Source: Heliocidaris tuberculata (taxonomy: Eukaryota; Echinodermata; Echinoidea; Camarodonta; Echinometridae). Taken from it: a stretch of DNA of 64,000 nucleotides. Positions 32,837-46,700 of the stretch are shown here, piece by piece. Where the stretch lies: the NCBI GenBank assembly GCA_025618425.1, contig CM046847.1, positions 2,638,259 through 2,702,258 on the forward strand, in the 5' to 3' direction. The notes below the pieces were generated by a model that had not been told where the DNA came from, made no database searches, and saw only the letters and a list, made by a program, of their open reading frames with translations. A program made the translations under genes and the position numbers. Every line of letters begins with the position of its first letter. The stretch's first letter is position 1.

Positions 32837-34210
32837 AGTATTGATAAAAGTTAATATTGGGTTTGAACCCAAAGTGGGTAGAGCTATAGTTTTAAGGAGC
32901 GCCAATCGCCAACCTGTTCATCCCTTAAAACTTGCCGTAATTATTTCACCAAAAGAACAAAGGAAACTCATGTCATCATGAAATCCACGTCGTCTTCCCA
33001 GTTCATTACTTAATTCATTCGATTTCTTTAGTTATGAGGGAAAGGGGTTGACACTTTGCGTTTCATAAATTATTAGCGAACTGTGTTAAGCCTTTAAAAA
33101 ACGGGCATTTGTAACTCAAGAATGCGGTTGTGTAATATGAAGTTGAGATAGGAGAATGGAAAGAGATAGAAAATAGAAAGGAAGAGAGAGAGAGAGAGAG
33201 ATAGAGAAGGGGGAGGAGAGAAGAGAGAAAGTAGGAAGACGCATGAAGGCAGATAGTGGGAGAGAGTATTACTATCATGTTGTTACAGTTACAAAAAGTG
33301 ATCACGATTAAAGGCTATGATGAGAGCGGGACTCCATTCACAAAGCACACAAGGTAAACTATAAACTCGATTACAATAAAAATGTTTCTAGAGTTTATTT
33401 GTGCAAAAGTATAATCCACTTGTCATTTTCATTCCACTGAATTCTTGTAAATGTATAGTACGTCCATAAACTTTAAATTCATAAATATGCTACATGTTTC
33501 TGAGACTTCTTATGGTCCTAAATTCCATGTCAGAAATTAGAAACATACAGATTAATGAAAGTTTAGGGAATATATTTTTGTATACAATCAGTCGAGATTA
33601 TCTACAAGAATACACATGGGATTTTGAGGAAGAAATCCTCATAATATATATCTGCAGTAAACAAGACAATTTGGACTTATCTAGTTGAATGAAGAGGGCG
33701 TTGTTAGACAATTTTGAATAAGAAAGAGAGGGGAAGGGGTCGGACAATATTTGCCATTAAGTTTGAAGACAGACATGGAAAAATAACAAACAAGCAAACG
33801 AAAAAAAGAGGCGGACGTAAGATTTTAAGATGTCATGACCTTAGGTAAAACAATGCCCGAAAATGTGACAAATATACCAAAAAGCAGCCCCCAGTGTTTT
33901 AATCTTTTCAAATTTAAAACTTAGCAATAAATTTAAAACGAAACAATTACTTTAAAACGAAACAATAGTCACTGACAACATTAATATCTAACCGTAATAT
34001 TGCCGCAAGATATAATCACCCATATATATATAGTTTTTACAGACAACACTATTATCAGTGTACATAATTATAATCACATGGGTTTAGAATACTTCAAACA
34101 AATTTTGATCTATCATGGTTGTGCCGTGAGGAAGATAGATTATAGATTCTAAAACGGTTAAAGTGATTTGGCAAGTATAATATCAACAAAATCTACATCA
34201 TGCTGAACAA

Positions 34211-34223
34211 ATAAAACGCATTC

Positions 34224-34306
<83 letters not shown>
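34211..34306. repeat. (TA)n microsatellite
   Basis: Over 90 bp of almost pure TA dinucleotides in the intergenic region upstream of the convergent gene ends. Confidence 0.97.
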
Positions 34307-34307
<1 letters not shown>

Positions 34308-34696
34308 CCAACATTCTTTTAAAATAGGAAAAAAATATGTTATCCAAACGCATTTCAGACTTGATTTTAAAAGACATAATTATGAAAATGGCTAGTGAAA
34401 GCGATATTGAGTAATCTTATAACATTACTCAATTTTGTACGGTATGTCATATAACATTCCTTAGATAATCTGAATACCGGTACTTTGTACAATAAAATTT
34501 GCATGAAAACAAAGAGCTTACAATCACTATAGCCAGATGTCTAAAATAATACTTCCTCAAAACCCTTACATTATGGTGAAGTAAATATCACAGACATTAA
34601 ACGTTGTCTCCAAACAAGTAATATAATAAAAAACCAACTTCAGTATGACGGGGTGATGTTGACTAAATCCCTGTAAGTTTCTTGATGAAATTTTTA

Positions 34697-35246
34697 AAGG
34701 ACAATCCAACTTGTAAAGAGCTGATTTGTGTAAAAGGAGAAAAATAAGAGAAACAGGAGGGTGAAAGTTTGAAAGAAATCGGATAAATAATAAGAAAGTT
34801 ATGAATGTTTGAAAAATGAGATCACAACATCTATGCGAATCTCAAACTGGCAATCTCTCCCGTTTGTCGTACATTGAAGTATCGTTAATTTGCGGTTTTC
34901 TCCTAAGCGCCATTTCGCTCAAAATATATTGTAGATACTAAATATCATATTGTTATAGGTCCTCCAAAAAGAAAGAAAAAATCCTACTGAGTTATACATT
35001 TTTAAAAGTTGACATTTTAATAATTTTCTGTGTTCGAACGAATGGGAAAGTTGACCGCCGCTACGTCACAGTGGCCGTACCGATACGGGCAATTTGAAAT
35101 TCCCATATGTATAGTGATTACAACTTTAAAGAAATCATAACTTTCTTATTGCTTGTCGGATTTCGTTCAAACTTTCACAAATATGCTTCTCTGATTTTTC
35201 TGCTTGCACACAAATCAAATTATCACCGAGGTTGGATTGCCCTTTA
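34697..35246. mobile_element. AAAGG-CAATCCAAC MITE, copy 1
   Basis: About 550 bp with imperfect inverted ends AAAGGACAATCCAAC and GAGGTTGGATTGCCCTTT, plus sub-terminal inverted segments (GGTGAAAGTTTGAAAGAAAT against TTCGTTCAAACTTTCAC). Same-orientation homologue at 44927. Intergenic. Confidence 0.75.
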
Positions 35247-36164
35247 ATGGTTTAGGATTTTTGTATAGTAAAGGTCGAAATGGGTGTTTTTCTTAAGTGG
35301 CCATTATGTTAAGAGGCCATTTTTAATGTATTCAAATTTATTCATATTTATACAGGTTTGCCTAGTGACAAACTATTACATTCACCTATAAAAATGATTC
35401 CTTTTCAATAGTCATAATTGCATGTATTACGCGTTGTTAGGTTGAACAAACATTTTGCTTGCCCTACCTAGCAACACTTAATGTATGCAATCTGCATTCT
35501 GACTATTGAAATACAATGACTTGTAACAGGTCGATGTATTTAGTTCATGACGAGGGGTTTAACGAGGTAATTAATTTGAATGCATTGCGAAAATGGCCTA
35601 TTGGACATATGGTCGCTACGATATAACACGAATGTCTTTCATTCATAAACAATTATTGCACATGATATTCACAGATATGACATAGTCATGAAAATGTACG
35701 TGTAAGGCACACTTTTGCCACAATAAATAATAACCTCGACATGCCAACATGTTGATCGACAAGCTCTCGAGACCTACAGCGCACAAGACCGACAATGTTG
35801 GTCTCGCGGATCTTTAGACAGCATCTATGAAAGCCCACGAGACCGACATGGTCAGTATCACAGGCCGTTGGTCAAGTTTGTTGAAAAAAGTCCTCTGATT
35901 TGTCAAATTTGCCGATGGGGGTAAAACAGGTCGTCAGGTTTTCAGATTTGCTGAAAGAGATTTAAAAAAAAAAATCCGAAAAGAAAAGAACAAGAAAGTC
36001 ATCTAATTTTGTAATTTTCCGACAACATTCGAAAATTTTGAAGGTTGCTTTTGGGTGTCACATTCCCACACCCTACCCTAGTGATGTACAGGAATACACC
36101 ACGCTTCTTTTTCATTCCAGAAACATTAAAACCTAAAACATTTTTACACATATCTCAGAAAATT

Positions 36165-36375
36165 TTCTGACAAGCAAGAAAAAGAAAAAAAAAAGGGGGG
36201 GGGGCAGGGGGTCATCAGTTATATTTTGGTCCCGTTTTCCTCAAGCATTTTTTTTTACAAGCAAAATAAAAAAGGCCATCAATTCTAGGGGGAGGGGGAG
36301 CATAATGTACACTTTGGTTTCAAAGGGGGGGGGGGGGGGCACGGGCCGGAAGTGCCCCCTAAATCCGCCACTACC
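36165..36375. mobile_element. Element with G-runs ending AAATCCGCCACTA
   Basis: TCTGACAAGCAAGAAAAAGA, G-runs, TTTGGTTTCAAAGG, then CACGGGCCGGAAGTGCCCCC and TAAATCCGCCACT. Same family as the G-run/A-run elements at 6655 and 14470. Confidence 0.45.
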
Positions 36376-36702
36376 AAGTTCCCTGACTCTCGCTTTCAGT
36401 TTAGCATCTGAAAATGTCATTTTATTGCTTAAGTCACTATCCGTTAAATGACAACTCATTAAAAAAAATATAAAAAATAAAGATAATGAATACACACAAC
36501 ACATTTGTAAAGCCATTTGTGCATGTGGTGGTGGTGGTGTCTGTACTTACAACAATAATGGTTTTAAAATGTAAATCCTCTAATTTTGATCTATTATAAA
36601 TGGTAAGTGCTTTGAATCATATATCAAATACATTGTTTCAATAATTTACTTCACTTTTTTAAGTCACAGTATAGGATTATTAAAGAAAGCTGATAACATT
36701 CC

Positions 36703-36912
36703 ATGACAAGTACCCAGGACTATATCACCCCCGGACAAGTATCCTATGGAACGGATTAGTTATTCATATCCGCTGTAGGCGTAGGTTGTCCTAAGGGGTT
36801 ATTTGTCCGAGAGTATTTTTTTCCAGGCGGGTAGTAGTCCTAGGTACGTAAAGTTGTCCAGTGGTATAGCTGTCAGTTAGTATTTGTCCAGGATGGCTGT
36901 CAAAGGGTATAT
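36703..36912. mobile_element. Possible relic of a foldback-type element
   Basis: Scattered ACCCCCGGACAAGTA and GTTGTCCTA/ATTTGTCCG units in opposite orientations across 210 bp, spaced like the 15-bp units of the intact copies but strongly diverged. Could also be an independent simple repeat. Confidence 0.35.
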
Positions 36913-37888
36913 TCATTCAGATACTTACAATCTTCCTAGTACCACTGATGTTTATGAATGTTTCATAAACGTCCACTGCCATTAGAAAAATCTGTGTACT
37001 ACTACTTCTATTCACTTTACCCAGAATTTCATTTTCAAGGCATTAAAATTCAAGTTTCCAATAGTATATTGCAAATATTCATATAACAAAGACACACACA
37101 CAATCGTAAACACACACGTAGTAAATTGTTCATTAAATTTTGTATAAAAAATATACACAATATTCTATACTTTGATGAGCATGGTAGCACTTCCGGTTTG
37201 TTCAAAATATTACTGTGTATGCCTAACTGAGCTTTTCCACAATGTTAACTTGTCCTATATACTGTACATGATATAACTTCGTAACCTCATAAATATAACT
37301 CCTTTGATCAAGAACCAATTATGAAAAATATATAACTCTGCAAGTATCAGACAGTCTTGACATCTTGGCATATTCCGTATTATATAGTATTCGCATGCCC
37401 TCGGACGTATTATATTAAACGTCTTTCCATGCGTTCATTGTGCAACATTCAGGATGTATCGTCGAATGAAGGCCACTTTGATGGGGTCCATGTTATCGTC
37501 ATATTGAGATGAACTGGATGAAGTTAAATATAAATTGTAAAAACTGTCGTGGTTATTCATTTTCACTCAACACAGATCTTGGGTTCAGTTATACTTAGCG
37601 TCGAGCCATCCGTTCCTGCGTGAACAAAGCTCACACACAATCTAGACTCAATTCATTCATGACTGCCTGAAAGAGGTTTCAGGGAAACAAAATCTCGACA
37701 TAATCAAGAGCCGCAGTTTGATTGGAATCCTAGAATGACAATTTTCGCAAGAACGGTCAGTTGTAGAATTTTACTTGCCTGTGATAATTGCACATGCGTG
37801 ATATCCCGAACATTGTCAACTTCCTATAAACAAATCCGGCGACACAAAGTCTTCAAACCTTCATCACCTTAGTCCAAGTTAGCTGAGG

Positions 37889-38582
37889 TCAAGCCTTAGA
37901 TACACCTGCCTTGATATCTGACCCACCCTTAAGAGTAATCCCTGTTTTCCGCTTTGCAGGTGATAGGTAATTGTTATTTTCTGTTCGAGCACCAGATCGT
38001 AAATTTCGTCGTTTTTTGTCTCCCTCAGACGAAGGTGACACAGTTTTACTGGGAGGTGGAGCAGGCGACAGAGGTTGTTGCGATTCTCTTTCTTCTATAA
38101 CCGTCCCTCTTGGGTCCATAACGGGATTGTCATAACCACCCTCATCCCCGCTTTCCTTTCCACTATCTTTAATTGGAGATGACCGATCATCGGTAACGTA
38201 GGGTGAACGTACGCCACCAGCCGCGCGCTCATCGGGTACGGCTGCTTGGTTATTGTCCGGTAAACGCGAAGGTGCGCGTAGTCCTTTAACAGGTGTGATC
38301 GATCGGCTGAAACGCATGCTTTCTTGACCACCGTCCGTCCAGCTACCTGTACTGATAGGGCGTGAATCGGCCTCGTTTAGCAGTTGGTCATCGGTGTTTT
38401 CTTGGACGGAGGGATTCGCGGATGTCGATTCTCCTTTCTCTGCTATGGTTGACGGACGAGGTGCGTCGTCGCTTTCGTTCACATGTTCCTCTATGAGGCG
38501 GTCCTCGGGAATGTCATAGGCGTCCGACATTCTGTGTGACGGGGAGAGAAGACTGTCTTGGCTTATCATTGTATCAGTCGAG
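37889..38582 (-). CDS. Guanylyl cyclase terminal exon: long Ser/Pro/Asp-rich cytoplasmic tail
   Basis: Acceptor TTTTTCGACACCCTAG. A 230-residue frame to TGA at 37889-37891, beginning [20 protein letters not shown] and ending DIKAGVSKA. It is polar, acidic in the first part and basic near the end ([16 protein letters not shown]), with many Ser-Pro and Ser/Thr-Asp/Glu pairs, so it looks disordered and phosphorylatable. No domain recognised. Vertebrate natriuretic-peptide receptors usually stop soon after the cyclase domain; such a tail suggests lineage-specific regulation (inference). Confidence 0.93.
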
Positions 38583-41500
38583 CTAGGGTGTCGAAAAACG
38601 AGAGAGAAAACCAACATGTTATTAGCATCATGAACGTTTGCAACATGAAACGTGATATCTTCTAAAATTTTCTTTTTCTTCAAATTCCTTCTCCTAATAA
38701 ATGGAGCATGGCATCATGACAAGCAGGACTGTCCTCAAAAGTTAAGAATCACTAGGAGTCATTCATTGCTCTGCTCAAAATATCTAAATAAAAATTATTG
38801 CCAATTTGAATTTACCCTACTGTTTATTTCTTTGGGGTGTTTAAATCTTCGACCAGTGATTTTGATTTATGATTTTTGAGACTCTACATGTACATGATGT
38901 ATAAGCCACAAATAATTAAATGTTTAATTGATTCGTAACTATGTAGCAACGGTACTTACATTTTTTTGCTGATTGCAGCATCAATGGAGACACGTGGTCT
39001 GATCTGAGTGTCCGTACCTAACAACCAGTATGTTGTCATCTGGCCTTTACCCTGTACAAAGGATATAGAAATACACATAAATACGAAACAAGAGGTTCAA
39101 ATATTCCACCTTCATCAGTTTAATAGCACAGCTGAGATTGTATTGGGCCTTTAGGTATTCAACTCTCAAAAGGGCATCTTCTCAGGTGCATTATTGAACC
39201 TCAGTCCTGAGATTTTATGTTGCACCTTTCTGAGTGAAGCTTCATCCAGAATGGACATCTGCACCTCTCAGTGATCCCCTCCTCTCTCTCTCTCCCTCCC
39301 TATCTCATTGTCTCACAAGTTCCCATGGTTCTTACCTTGATATTGATGAGACCTCGCTTCTCCATGACGTAGCCTCCAAGTTCTTTGAGAACGGCTGCAG
39401 TATCGGAACTGATATGGATCTTCTGCGGCAGACTGTTCGATTCCATCCTTGAAGCCGTGTTGACAGTATCTCCAAAGAGACAGAACCTAGGCATGGTCAG
39501 CCCCACAACTCCGGCTGCCACAGGCCCTGGGGGAAGGCAGAGGTAGAAGAAAGAAGATAATTTACTGTGCCATCTTCAGGTTGGAGAGGGTTTGGACAAG
39601 ACTTGAAAAGTGAGAGCCTTTGTATTGATCATTACTGTCTGAATATTCTATTATTTTGCTATGTAAAAGTGGCAAAGACTTATACTTCCCTGCGAACTAT
39701 TACGAGATGATTTTAGGTCAGTAATCCTACAGCAGGTAACATGGTGAAGATGATAAAAAAGGGGATCTGCACTACTGATAGCGGAGCAAGATAGGTAGCA
39801 AAACTAAGAACAGAATAGCCATTTGGGACAACCAAAACATTATTTACAAATAGGTGCCACTTTAAAAGGCTTAAAGATTTGTTGGTTGGAAGTGGATATT
39901 TGCAATGCGAGGCAGTAGTATCAAGTTCGTGGGAAATATCTATCCTCCGCTTTCACCTTACTGTATCTCTTACCTGTATTGATGCCTATCCTGATCTGTA
40001 GTTGATGATCAGGCTTGTGTCTTATTCTGAATTGCCTGGCACCCGTGAGTAGCTCCAGAGCGACACAAGCAATCTCACCGGCATGTCTGTTACCGTTACG
40101 CCGCGGTAGCCCGCTCACCACCATGTAGGCATCGCCTATCGTCTCAACCTAGAATATAAAGAAAACATTTACAGTTTGATATTGACAGATTGAACGATTG
40201 AATAATGTAATATGGACTAATCAACATAGTGATTAAGCGAATAACCAATTGATTAGTAGGATGACTGACTTACTGGGTATTTGATTGATTGATTGATTGA
40301 TTCATTCATTCATTCATTTATAGATTTTATTAATGATTGACTGTTTGACTGGTTGATAAATTACTTTCTCTTGCCTAATGATAGGAATGCAATATATTCT
40401 TGAGAAAAATCCTTATGAAAAATATGCTTTGAAGTCCTCTCCTGGGAACTAGATAATTAAGGATTAATGCCTTAACCAAGGGAATTCTAGCTCACTGATT
40501 TAAATCTCGAACTTGCAGGAATACAACCATATCGCCTTCTTGACTAATGATTATAATGGAAGCTTACAGACATCTTCTTTTGATGTGAATAGTGAATGTT
40601 TGTATAGTGAATGATATTGCGTCATTGACTTTTAATTTGAGTACCGGTACAGGGACGAGGTGATTGATTGGCTCATGTATGCACAATGTTATAATATTAT
40701 TGTAATTCACATCAACAAAAGGTAATGAAATACAATTTGCCCTTTCAGATAAATCTTATTCCGTCATAAATGAAAAGATACATGCACCTTTATAATGACA
40801 AAGTCTTTCCCTTCATTCTGGATTAAAAAAAAAAAAAGAAAATCCTTTATAAATCTTTCATTTTAAGCATGCACCTACTTCAATTCATTTTTTATTCGAC
40901 GATTTAAAAGAAATCTTTTTGGGAAGGCTATGGTGTGCACGTACTGGAACTTGTTTTAATGCAATGTAAACAGCGCCATCTCCAACCCACTGTCTCCATT
41001 TCTGTTATTTAATTCGCGGTCCAAAATGTTGTTACATACCTTGTAGACGTCGAACCGTTCAAGCACGGCATCGAAACAGGTGTAGAGGTCATTGAGGAGA
41101 TCGACGACCTGCATGGGTGTGCTCTGAGCAGAGAGGTCAGTGAACCCGACTACGTCACTAAAATAGATAGTCACGTGATCAAAGAACTCCCCTGGGAACT
41201 GATTGCCTTTCTTGAGCTCTTCGGCCACCACCCTGGCGGAGAAAAACCATGATTGAAGAAAATGAAAATAAAAGGAATGAAAATTAGGGATAGGGAATTT
41301 CCCTCCTCACTTTAACAGCTGTGAGAAAGGTTAGATCAATGGGGGGGGGGGGGGGGGGGGTCATTGTTACAGACTAGAACCATTTCTTTACTAAGAGCCT
41401 AGAGAGAAAACATTATCGATTCAAATCAATCCAATGCGAGAATGCCGGCGGGCAAACTGAGGGCAAGGCAAGTGTTGTTTTCGATTCCAGAACGGGTATC

Positions 41501-41846
41501 GGGATATCGACGAAATAATCAGACAATTTCTAGGATGTTTTGATAAATGAATCACTTTGAGTTGACTTACTCTGGTAACATACGAAAGAGGAGGGCATCG
41601 GTCTTCTTTTTCTCCTCAAGGAGTTGTCCAGTCCTATCTGCTACCACCTTCTCCAGGTTCTCTGTATATTTCTCCATCTTAGACAGCATGTTGTCTAGGA
41701 TATCTAACTCTTTTCTGTTGATATCATGAAAGGGAAAACATCGTCAAACTCCACTCATTACTGGACAATGAAATCCTGCATAATTTATCATTAGTAGTAG
41801 AAGTGCATTTACCAATAAAAGCAGGAGTATAGGAGTAACAATGGTA

Positions 41847-41911
<65 letters not shown>

Positions 41912-41939
41912 TGTAGTAGTAGTAGTAGTTGTTGTTGTT

Positions 41940-42001
<62 letters not shown>

Positions 42002-43676
42002 TATAGTATATGATTTGTTATTAGCGAATATACTCGATATATTTACTAAATATATGATTACCTTCCTTTCTGTATGCCCCTGAGTTTAGCTCTTATCGCC
42101 GTAAAATCTGGCCTGTCCTCCGGAAGTTCTTCCCAACATATCTTCATGAGGTCATAGATAGCGGTAAAGATTGTCGCCATATCCGAAGTCTCGAACTCAT
42201 CTTCGTTAATCTTCGGTCGGCAAGGAGGTTCGTCTCGGCGTATTACTCGCCGAATGATCTCTGTGTTTAAAGGCAGATGGAGCGTTTTTACTGTCAGAAC
42301 TAACTATTTTGAAGAGACCTTTACGCTATTATTACTTTCTATAATATTCCAAACTTATTTTTCGCACATTCTGCAGAGGAACCAATAAGATTTTAATGAA
42401 GCATCATGTATACATGATCCAAAAACAAAATACTCAAGATCATACTAGGGTTTTCATTGCTCATTTACATAAAGACAATGACTGTCGAAATCGGATGAAT
42501 TCTAACAAAAGGGATGAGTTTTTAGAGCAAAATAGGCATCCAACGTCTTCATAAATTTAAAATGAATTTTATTCAATTGTCTCTTATTTGCCTTTACGGT
42601 TTGTTTTTCCGCTGTCTCAGTCAGAGCTGATAGTACAACCGGGTCGTAACATTGTGCCGTGGTATTCAGAAAGTTAATAAACGTCCTTAGCACTCTCATA
42701 CAACCTATACTGGAGCATGGGCGGGGGTGGGGGCGCACGTGCCCCATCCCCGGCAAAGATCAAATGTGTCATACACAATCATTACAAAAAATGTGCCTCC
42801 TAATTATGCCCCTGACAGTCAATTTAGACACAGATGACTCCTAAAAATGTGATAACCCCCTTTTCGCTAGTCAGAAAATTGTCGCTTTGAGCCCCCCCCC
42901 CCAGCCAGAGAATCTTACATCCGCCTCTGCCTATGTCAACTGCTGCCGCCCTTGAGCCATAATACTTACCCCGTGATGTATAGCCAGACAGATAGAATGG
43001 ATGGCTTCGTGTGACAATCTCTTGTAGAATAATCCCAAAGGAATATACATCTCCTTTCTGAGATCCTTTTGAGGGTAACATTTCCCCTCGAAGAAGCTCT
43101 GGTGCGGTCCATAACATTTCTGTGATTAGCGGAAAGAAAAAGGAAATTTTTCGATTTAAGGAGTGGGCAGAATTCAAAAAAATTTGAACTTGAGTTTGAA
43201 TTCAAATCTGAATTTGAATATATTTATCTAAATATATTTATCATTTCACTGCCTATAAGATTTTTCTTATCAAAAACACAAACACGACCGATGAGCTTGA
43301 AAGGTAATTCAACCTAGTCTATCAGTCATACTAACATCCTTCACTAATATAAATAACGGTTTTTCCCCTTTTCGATGAAGTGGCATATCGGCTGAATTTT
43401 AGCGACGCAATTACTAGAATGCCACAGAGCTCTTGCGTGTAAATAAAAGGATGTATAGCAACTAAAAGTGACCGTGAATTCCACACGAGCGTGACAAGTA
43501 CATGCATATTCAGTGCTACCTATTCAATATTATTTTCATTAAAGAAAAATCTTGCACGATAGGCGATCTCTATCTCTCTCTCTAAAAAAAGAAGCTCTAC
43601 TCAAGAGTATACAATTTAAAGGAGTAAATCCTTCTGTATGTTGCTTATGAGGCACCACTGATGCACGCTTACTTTC

Positions 43677-43717
<41 letters not shown>

Positions 43718-46700
43718 TATATGCAGTTATGGAACACTAGTTTATTATTACTTGTTTAAACTATTTTCTTTTTTCCAATGTAACCTTTTATAATGTTTTT
43801 CACATTTTACAGAGTAATAAAATGATAGGTAGAGAATGAGTATCACGGGTAATTCAAAATTATGGTGATGTAATACAGGGAAGAATAAGAGGGTGACAAA
43901 TCCCTATGAAGCAAGGTGCTTGTGTTGGGTACGCTGCATGGATTACATAATACAATCATGTCTACTCCATTCGTGCATTTTCCCAGTCCATATTCATAAC
44001 TGTTCTATGAACTGCAGTCAAGACATAAAATAATGGATGCCCATTCACTAAATTGAGACCATCTATGTCTTAAGGCTCTTCTTGCGTGGAACTTTCTCAA
44101 AAATATTCAGAGTCAGATTCAGAATCAGATTCAAAACACATTTATTCCCTACTTTTTACAGTATATGTAGATAACCAGATAGCAAACATAATTTTTCAAT
44201 CAGGAAAATAAAAATTAATGTTAGTGTGCATGGCAACATAAGGGCAAAAGATGTCTGGATTTGTAATTTACCGTTAATTGGTGACGATTCGCTTCCCTTC
44301 AAATTAAATAGGATTGCATATTCTGATAAACTATTTAAAGCAAATTTGATTATACCAGGATCTTGCTCATGCAGGCATAAATCTACGTCAATGAGTTGCA
44401 AGCCTAGCAAACAAATGGAAGACATTATCTACACTATCTATTTTCAACTTTTCTTTCAATCGTCTTTATCGGATTGTTATATACTCACTTGAAAATTTGA
44501 CTTCAGGATCTTTTTGTTTCATGACGTCCTCTTTCATTAGGTTGAAAGATAAGAGGCCGAATCCAGATATCTTGAGAACCCATCGGCTGTCAACATAACA
44601 AGTGCTTGAGGATAGTATTCCGTGGCTCTTTATCTCAGAGGCGTGGAGAAACTGCATCCCCTGAAACGCAATTTTATATATAAAACAAAAATATTAAGGT
44701 AATCCATCAAGAACAACGAGGATGTTGTTAGGATATTTTGTAGGGGGGGGGGGGGGAGAAGCAGACTAAATTTGCTAAAATCAAAGCGCAAAATATACAT
44801 CCATGATAAGCCAAAAAAAAAACAACAACAAACAAACAGAAACGCATCTGGATTTAAATATATAGTGAAAATATATAGTGAACAGCAATCAGTAGCCTTT
44901 TCAGTAGTCAGGTAAATGAGTGGATCAAAGGGCAATCCAACCTTGGTAATAAGATGATTTGTGTAAGATCAGAAAAATATGAAAAACAGGATGGTGAAAG
45001 TTTGGTGAAGGATATCGGACAAGGAATAAGAAAGTTATAGATGTTTGAAAAATGAAATCACTAAATCTATGCGAATCTCAAATCAGCAATTTGGTGAGTA
45101 GATTGTGACATACTGGCGGTCAACTCTCCCGTTTGTCGTACACTAAAATATCATTCATTTGCGGTTTTCTCCTAAGCGCCCTTTCCCTCGGGGCAGTATT
45201 CAAAATATATTGTATGTAGCACATTGTAATAGGTCCTCATAAAAAGAAAAATTCCTACTGAGTTATATATTTAGTAAAAAACCATTTTAGTCATTTTGTG
45301 TGTTGGAGCAAATGATGGAGTTGTCTGCCACTACATCACAATGACATTTCCGATTCGGCCAATTTGAAATTCCCATATGTATAATGATTACAACTTTCAA
45401 AAATTCATTAATCTTTTATTGCTTGTCGGATTTCGTTCCAACTTTCACCAATTTGCTTCTCTGATTTTTACTCTTTCTTTCAGAACCTTGTCACTGAGGT
45501 TGGATTTCCCTTTAATGAATGGAGACACTGAGAGGGAAATTTATCCTTCGAACATAGTAGTCATACGAGTGGAGAAGAATCAACTATCGGCTTATACCTT
45601 GAAAAATAATAAAGACCTATACTTCACTTTGCTCTATTGCGTATCCGGACAACTACCCCCTGGACAATTACCCCCGGACAACCACCCCCCGGACAACCAC
45701 CCCCGGACGACTACCCCCCTAGGACAACTACCCCCCAGGACAACTACCCCCTAGGACAACTACCCCCCAGGACAACTACCCCCCAGGACAATTACCCCCC
45801 AGGACAACTACCCCCCAGGACAATTACCCCCCGGACAACTACCCCCCGAACGACTACCCCCTGGACAGCTACCCCCGGAAAAATTGTCCTGGGGGTAATT
45901 GTCATGGGGGGTAGTTGTCCTGGGGGGTAGTTGTCCTGGGGGGTAGATGTCCTAGGGGGGTAGTCGTCCAGGGGGTGGTTTTCCGGGGGGTAGTTGTCCG
46001 GGGGGTAGTTGTCTAGGGGGTAGTTGTCCTAGAATCGCTCTATTGATATGTTTTCAATGTCTTACTCTTAGTTTAGGATAATATCAAAGGAATAAAAGCT
46101 CCAAAAAGGAGGTTAAGCTCCGTTAAGATCTCTATAGAAGCTCCTAACGGACATTATAACTCTTAGCGGAGGTTATATTTGCATATATACCTGTTTATAT
46201 AAATAATGTACATATAAATCCTGCATAATACATACACATTTTTGTATTGATCTTTATGTGATGGAATCCGTATAGAGGGTAAAATAATAGAAAAGAAAGA
46301 ATGATACCTTTTCAAACACTATAGTCAGGTCTGTTAACAAAATTATGGGGACAGAATTTACAACAACAACAACAACAACAAAAATTGAATGAGATCTGTG
46401 CTAATAATAGTGGTAATATTGTAAAATATTTGTTTCATTTTGTAATAATGTCTTAATGTTTTGCTAAAAAATAACACATATCTGATGAACAAAAAAAAAA
46501 AAAAAATGGTGATCATTATGGTGATACCAGAAAAAACAGTAGTCAACCGTAATATTGAAAATTTTTGTTTTAGAATGAATTACAAGATAAAAAAATGTCG
46601 TCTTTTTCATACAATATCCTTTTCACGGAATCACACAAAACTAACAAACAAAATAGAGGATCGACTGCGAATGAAAACATTGTTTTACCCTGGCAAGATC

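Larger units (their letters stand above)
29722..37888. other. Intergenic DNA between the convergent genes
   Basis: Contains MITEs at 30733, 31576, 32692 and 34697, the TA microsatellite at 34211 and the relics at 36165 and 36703. Both flanking genes are transcribed towards it. No exon-like frame or RNA gene seen. Confidence 0.5.

Noticed and set aside
41841..42083. 80-residue poly-Val reading frame
   Set aside because: It is translation of a TAG microsatellite in an intron, only 58 bp from a real exon on the other strand.
44156..44492. Overlapping ~88-residue frames on both strands next to a cyclase exon
   Set aside because: Neither has splice sites in the phase needed by the neighbouring exons; it is intron sequence.
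45640..46036. CRISPR-like array of short regular repeats
   Set aside because: The 15-bp units have no spacers, reverse orientation halfway and are flanked by a target duplication; the genome is eukaryotic.
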